Source: JBAZMA01 sp041649995
GTDB taxonomy: Bacteria; Omnitrophota; Gorgyraeia; Velamenicoccales; Velamenicoccaceae
Length of the DNA: 64,000 nucleotides
Assembly: GCA_041649995.1 (NCBI GenBank)
Contig: JBAZMA010000005.1
Span: 1 to 64,000 of the forward strand
Direction: 5' to 3'
Part shown: piece after piece, positions 61,432-64,000 of the stretch
Numbering within the stretch: the stretch's first letter is position 1
How the letters are laid out: each line of letters starts with the position of its first letter
Notes under the pieces: generated by a model
The model's input: the letters and a program-made list of their open reading frames with translations, nothing else
Databases searched by the model: none
What the model was told of the DNA's origin: nothing
Program-made: the position numbers and the translations under genes

Positions 61432-62069
61432 AAAACCTCCTTAATCCGGCCCCTGGCCGGATTAACCTCGCAGCGTATCTTGAAAATGTTTTTCTTCCCG
61501 CCGAGCCTCTGCCGAGGCTGGATGAAGATAAAGATTTTCAAGATTGATTACGCAAGAGGTCACGTTTATTTCCTTTAATTCACCCGCCTCTGCCAAGATT
61601 ATCTCCGAACGCCCGGACTTATTGGAAGGTCCGGCGCGCCGCTTTTTTGCGGCGGCGTATCTTGAAAATGTTTTTCTTTACCTGGCTCGATTAGAACAGC
61701 CAGTATTCCGCTTTCTGCGAACCCGCCGAGCCTCTGGGTACCCGGCCCCAATAGGATGGTCCGGTCTGTCGCTTCCTGCGGCACGAGGCTGGATGCAAAC
61801 GGCCTAATCGGAAGGGTCGTTGTGCCGCCTGCTGCGGCAAAGATAAAGATTTTCAAGATTGATTACGCAAGAGGTCAGGTTTATTTTTTTTAATTCACTT
61901 CGCTCTGGCGGAACGAGAACTGTACCGCCCTTAGGGGGAGAATTGCCCAGGCCTATCCCTTCCGGATAACTCCGGAGGATCAAATTCGGCCTGGCCTCAT
62001 TAGAAAAGGGGCACCTCATATATACTCCATGAAGCACCCCTTCCCTGGTTGTCTACTATCAGGCTTATT
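61432..62069. repeat. Gene-free spacer with two related repeat modules
   Basis: No real gene. A 23-bp sequence at 61474-61496 recurs exactly at 61656-61678. A 59-bp block at 61525-61583 recurs at 61840-61898 with about three to four differences. Between them CCCGCCGAGCCTCTG (61497-61511, 61722-61736) and CGAGGCTGGATG (61513-61524, 61784-61795) also repeat. Module 2 is expanded by small hairpin inserts such as CTGGCT/AGCCAG (61682-61703). The two ends of each module are inverted copies of each other (TCTTGAAAAT and ATTTTCAAGA). This looks like a duplicated palindromic intergenic element. The moxR promoter should lie in this region but was not resolved. Confidence 0.75.
62006..62042 (-). terminator. 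Probable gapA terminator hairpin
   Basis: Minus-strand stem AAGGGG/CCCCTT continued, after a 2-nt internal loop, by CTTCAT/ATGAGG. It is 27 nt after the gapA stop. The T-run is short (TTCT), so termination strength is uncertain. Confidence 0.5.
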
Positions 62070-63083
62070 TTACAGACCTTTTTTAACGATGTATTCGCAA
62101 AGATCGACGATCCTGCAGCTGTAACCCCATTCGTTGTCATACCATGCCAGGACCTTGACCGTATTTCCGACGACCTTGGTGGATTCGGCGTCTATGATGG
62201 AAGACGTGCTGTTGCCCTTGAAATCGATGGAAACCAGGGGCTCTTCGCTCACCGACAGGATCCCTTTAAGCCGTGGGCTCTGGCTGGCTTTTTTCAGAAC
62301 ATCCACGACTTCAGCCACGGATGCTGTTTTTTCCGTTTCAACGGTGAGGTCGACCAAAGAAACATCAGGCGTGGGAACGCGCACAGCCAGTCCATCCAGC
62401 TTGCCCTTTAATTCCGGAATCACCAGGCCGATGGCCTTGGCCGCTCCCGTGGATGTGGGAATCATGGAAAGCCCTGCCGCTCTTGCCCGGCGAAGGTCTT
62501 TGTGCGGAAAATCAAGGATGACCTGGTCATTCGTGTAAGAATGGATGGTCGTCATAATCCCGCTCTTAATGCCGAAATTATCCAGCAGCACCTTGGCCAA
62601 CGGCGCCAGGCCGTTGGTCGTGCACGAGGCGTTGGAAACGATATGATGCTTGGCCGGATCGTATTTATCCTCATTGACGCCCATGACGAATGTGCCGTCC
62701 TCATTCTTTGCCGGAGCGGAAATGATGACCTTTTTGGCGCCCGCGGCCATATGGGCCTTGGCTTTTTCGGCGTCCGTAAAACGGCCCGTGGATTCGATCA
62801 CAAGCTGGACACCCGCGTCTTTCCAGGGGATCTGGGCGGGGTCTTTCTGCGAAAACACCTTGATCTCTTTTCCGTTAACGATGATCGCGCCCTCTTTGGA
62901 TCCGACAGTCCCTTTGAAAGGGCCGAACGTCGAATCGTATTTTAAAAGATGGGCCAGGGTCTTGGAATCGGTGAGGTCATTGACCGCAACGATCTCGATT
63001 TCCTTGGCGCCTTCTTCAAGCGCGGCGCGAAAAACAAGCCTTCCGATTCTTCCAAATCCGTTGATTCCGACTTTAACAGCCAT
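62070..63083 (-). CDS. gapA: Glyceraldehyde-3-phosphate dehydrogenase
   Basis: 337 aa from the ATG at 63083 (AAGGAGG upstream). GINGFGRIGR NAD-binding start, catalytic Cys in SNASCTTN, and the C-terminal WYDNEWGYSCR are intact. Converts glyceraldehyde-3-phosphate to 1,3-bisphosphoglycerate. It is apart from pgk-tpiA. Confidence 0.96.
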   Translation of the reverse strand: MAVKVGINGFGRIGRLVFRAALEEGAKEIEIVAVNDLTDSKTLAHLLKYDSTFGPFKGTVGSKEGAIIVNGKEIKVFSQKDPAQIPWKDAGVQLVIESTGRFTDAEKAKAHMAAGAKKVIISAPAKNEDGTFVMGVNEDKYDPAKHHIVSNASCTTNGLAPLAKVLLDNFGIKSGIMTTIHSYTNDQVILDFPHKDLRRARAAGLSMIPTSTGAAKAIGLVIPELKGKLDGLAVRVPTPDVSLVDLTVETEKTASVAEVVDVLKKASQSPRLKGILSVSEEPLVSIDFKGNSTSSIIDAESTKVVGNTVKVLAWYDNEWGYSCRIVDLCEYIVKKGL

Positions 63084-63150
63084 CACTTCCTCCTTTTAAT
63101 GAGCGCATCATTTACGTCAAAATGCGAACTTCGACGCAAATGTTTTTTGC

Positions 63151-63224
63151 GCGAATTAACCCCGCGAAGTATTGAAAAAATGCCGAAGAGATTTTTTCGA
63201 TTTCTTACGCGGCGGGGAATTCGC
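63151..63224. other. Nested inverted repeat between gapA and the galT-like gene
   Basis: Outer arms GCGAATTAACCCCGCG (63151-63166) and CGCGGCGGGGAATTCGC (63208-63224) enclose an inner hairpin GAAAAAAT/ATTTTTTC (63174-63198). It lies in the spacer after the galT-like gene and before gapA, and could be a leader structure or terminator. Confidence 0.55.
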
Positions 63225-63271
63225 CTAAAGCGCAGTTGTATGAATCATAGATAGTCTTTTCCGACTCTTTC

Positions 63272-64000
63272 TTACAGGACCGCTTCTTTCAAATATTTGA
63301 TGGCGACTTCCGGAGGAGTGGGAACGACATAAAACCCCGTTCCCCATTCAAAACCCGCCACACGGCTCAAGCGGGGCATGATCTCCATATGCCAATGATA
63401 CCCCTGCCGCTCTTCTCCGTCCACCGGGGACGTATGGATAATAAAATTATAAGGCGGATCATTCAACGCTTTCTTCATTCTCATAAGGGACTCTTTGAGA
63501 ATCCTGGCCATGCTGGAAAGCTGTTCGTCCGAACTCTCGGGAAAAAACAGCTGATGCTCCTTTGGCATAAGCCACATTTCAAACGGAAACCGCGAAGCAT
63601 AAGGACAGAACACGATAAAATCGTCGTTTTCCATGAGAACGCGTTCTTGTTCGTCGAGTTCCTGCCGGATGATGTCGCAAAAAATGCAGCGTTCACGGAA
63701 ATCATAGTACTCGCCGGAGCCGGTGAGCTCTTCAATGACATTCTTAGGGATCATGGGCAAGGCAATCAACTGGCTGTGGTTATGGTCCAGGGTCGCCCCG
63801 GCAGCCGTTCCGTAATTTTTGAAGATCATGATATATTTGAAGCGTTTGTCTTTCTGCAGGTCCCGGGAGCGCTGACAATACATCCTGAGCACGCTCTCGA
63901 CCTCCGCCTGATCCAGATCCGGCAGGTCCTTGCTGTGATACGGCGTCTCGATGATGACCTCGTGAGCGCCGATGCCGTTAGAGAGATCAAAGATCCCCAT
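63272..64000 (-). CDS. galT: Galactose-1-phosphate uridylyltransferase-like protein, C-terminal part (5' end outside window)
   Basis: At least 242 aa, continuing past 64000; about 100 N-terminal residues are missing. GIGAHEVIIETP at the window edge, an active-site region with DHNHSQ, a CxxC zinc pair (CIFCDI) and the second HIT-like half with YHWHMEIMPRL. Transfers UMP between UDP-glucose and galactose-1-phosphate, or a related nucleotidyl transfer. Adjacent to gapA. Confidence 0.85.
   Translation of the reverse strand: MGIFDLSNGIGAHEVIIETPYHSKDLPDLDQAEVESVLRMYCQRSRDLQKDKRFKYIMIFKNYGTAAGATLDHNHSQLIALPMIPKNVIEELTGSGEYYDFRERCIFCDIIRQELDEQERVLMENDDFIVFCPYASRFPFEMWLMPKEHQLFFPESSDEQLSSMARILKESLMRMKKALNDPPYNFIIHTSPVDGEERQGYHWHMEIMPRLSRVAGFEWGTGFYVVPTPPEVAIKYLKEAVL

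Noticed and set aside
61599..62037. Two small minus-strand open frames in the moxR/gapA spacer
   Set aside because: They are made of the duplicated repeat modules and share peptide-like blocks only because the DNA repeats. No initiation signal and no family match.

Overview
The window reads as a chromosomal segment of an uncultured Gram-negative bacterium. Candidatus Omnitrophota (OP3) or a close relative is my best guess. The basis is two exported proteins with a YYPxPYGVY signature that I associate with that phylum, the exported and pilus-type domains, the unusual radical-SAM load, and the general gene content. This placement is inference, not proof. Most genes lie on the minus strand in long, tightly coupled operons with many 4-bp ATGA overlaps. 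No rRNA, IS element, prophage or CRISPR array was seen.

Layout. 1-421: a tandem 91-bp repeat, then tRNA-Val(CAC) and tRNA-Ile2(CAT). 807-1694: a MshEN-PilZ c-di-GMP effector. 1865-8492: an information-processing operon (cvpA-like, nif3-like, dnaG, rpoD, nitroreductase, small membrane protein, ubiA-type prenyltransferase). 8645-9862: a GAF-GGDEF diguanylate cyclase, divergent from that operon. 9930-18754: marC-like, glgC, GNAT, acyl-CoA dehydrogenase, etfB, ferredoxin-etfA and smc; the acyl-CoA dehydrogenase/Etf trio has the order of a CarCDE-type electron-bifurcating complex. 18838-28890: pgk, tpiA, secG, a Dpp/Opp-type peptide ABC transporter and a large membrane-TPR protein.

28986-46836 is an accessory island: seven radical SAM proteins, a GYPSCC protein, an AsnB-like PP-loop protein, a PaaK-like adenylating enzyme, a DegT-type aminotransferase, a kinase-fold protein with a degraded catalytic loop, two paralogous glycosyltransferases, a NodB-like deacetylase, an A24-like peptidase and a Cys-rich exported protein. 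It looks like a pathway for an undescribed modified surface molecule or natural product.

46853-51121 is the most striking unit: a His-Xaa-Ser (Hxs) peptide-modification operon. It has a precursor ending in His-Xaa-Ser triplets, two radical SAM maturases, an HxsD-like protein and an unrecognised 74-aa protein. It is headed by the two YYPxPYGVY exported proteins, driven by one near-consensus promoter and closed by a strong terminator.

51198-61431: malQ, then a MoxR-DUF58-Bat (aerotolerance-type) operon in which BatD and BatE are fused. 61432-64000: duplicated intergenic repeat modules, gapA and the C-terminal part of a galT-like gene. With glgC, malQ, pgk, tpiA and gapA this indicates glycogen/glucan storage and glycolysis. 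Several transcription units have sigma70-type promoters so close to the start codon that leaderless mRNAs are predicted.
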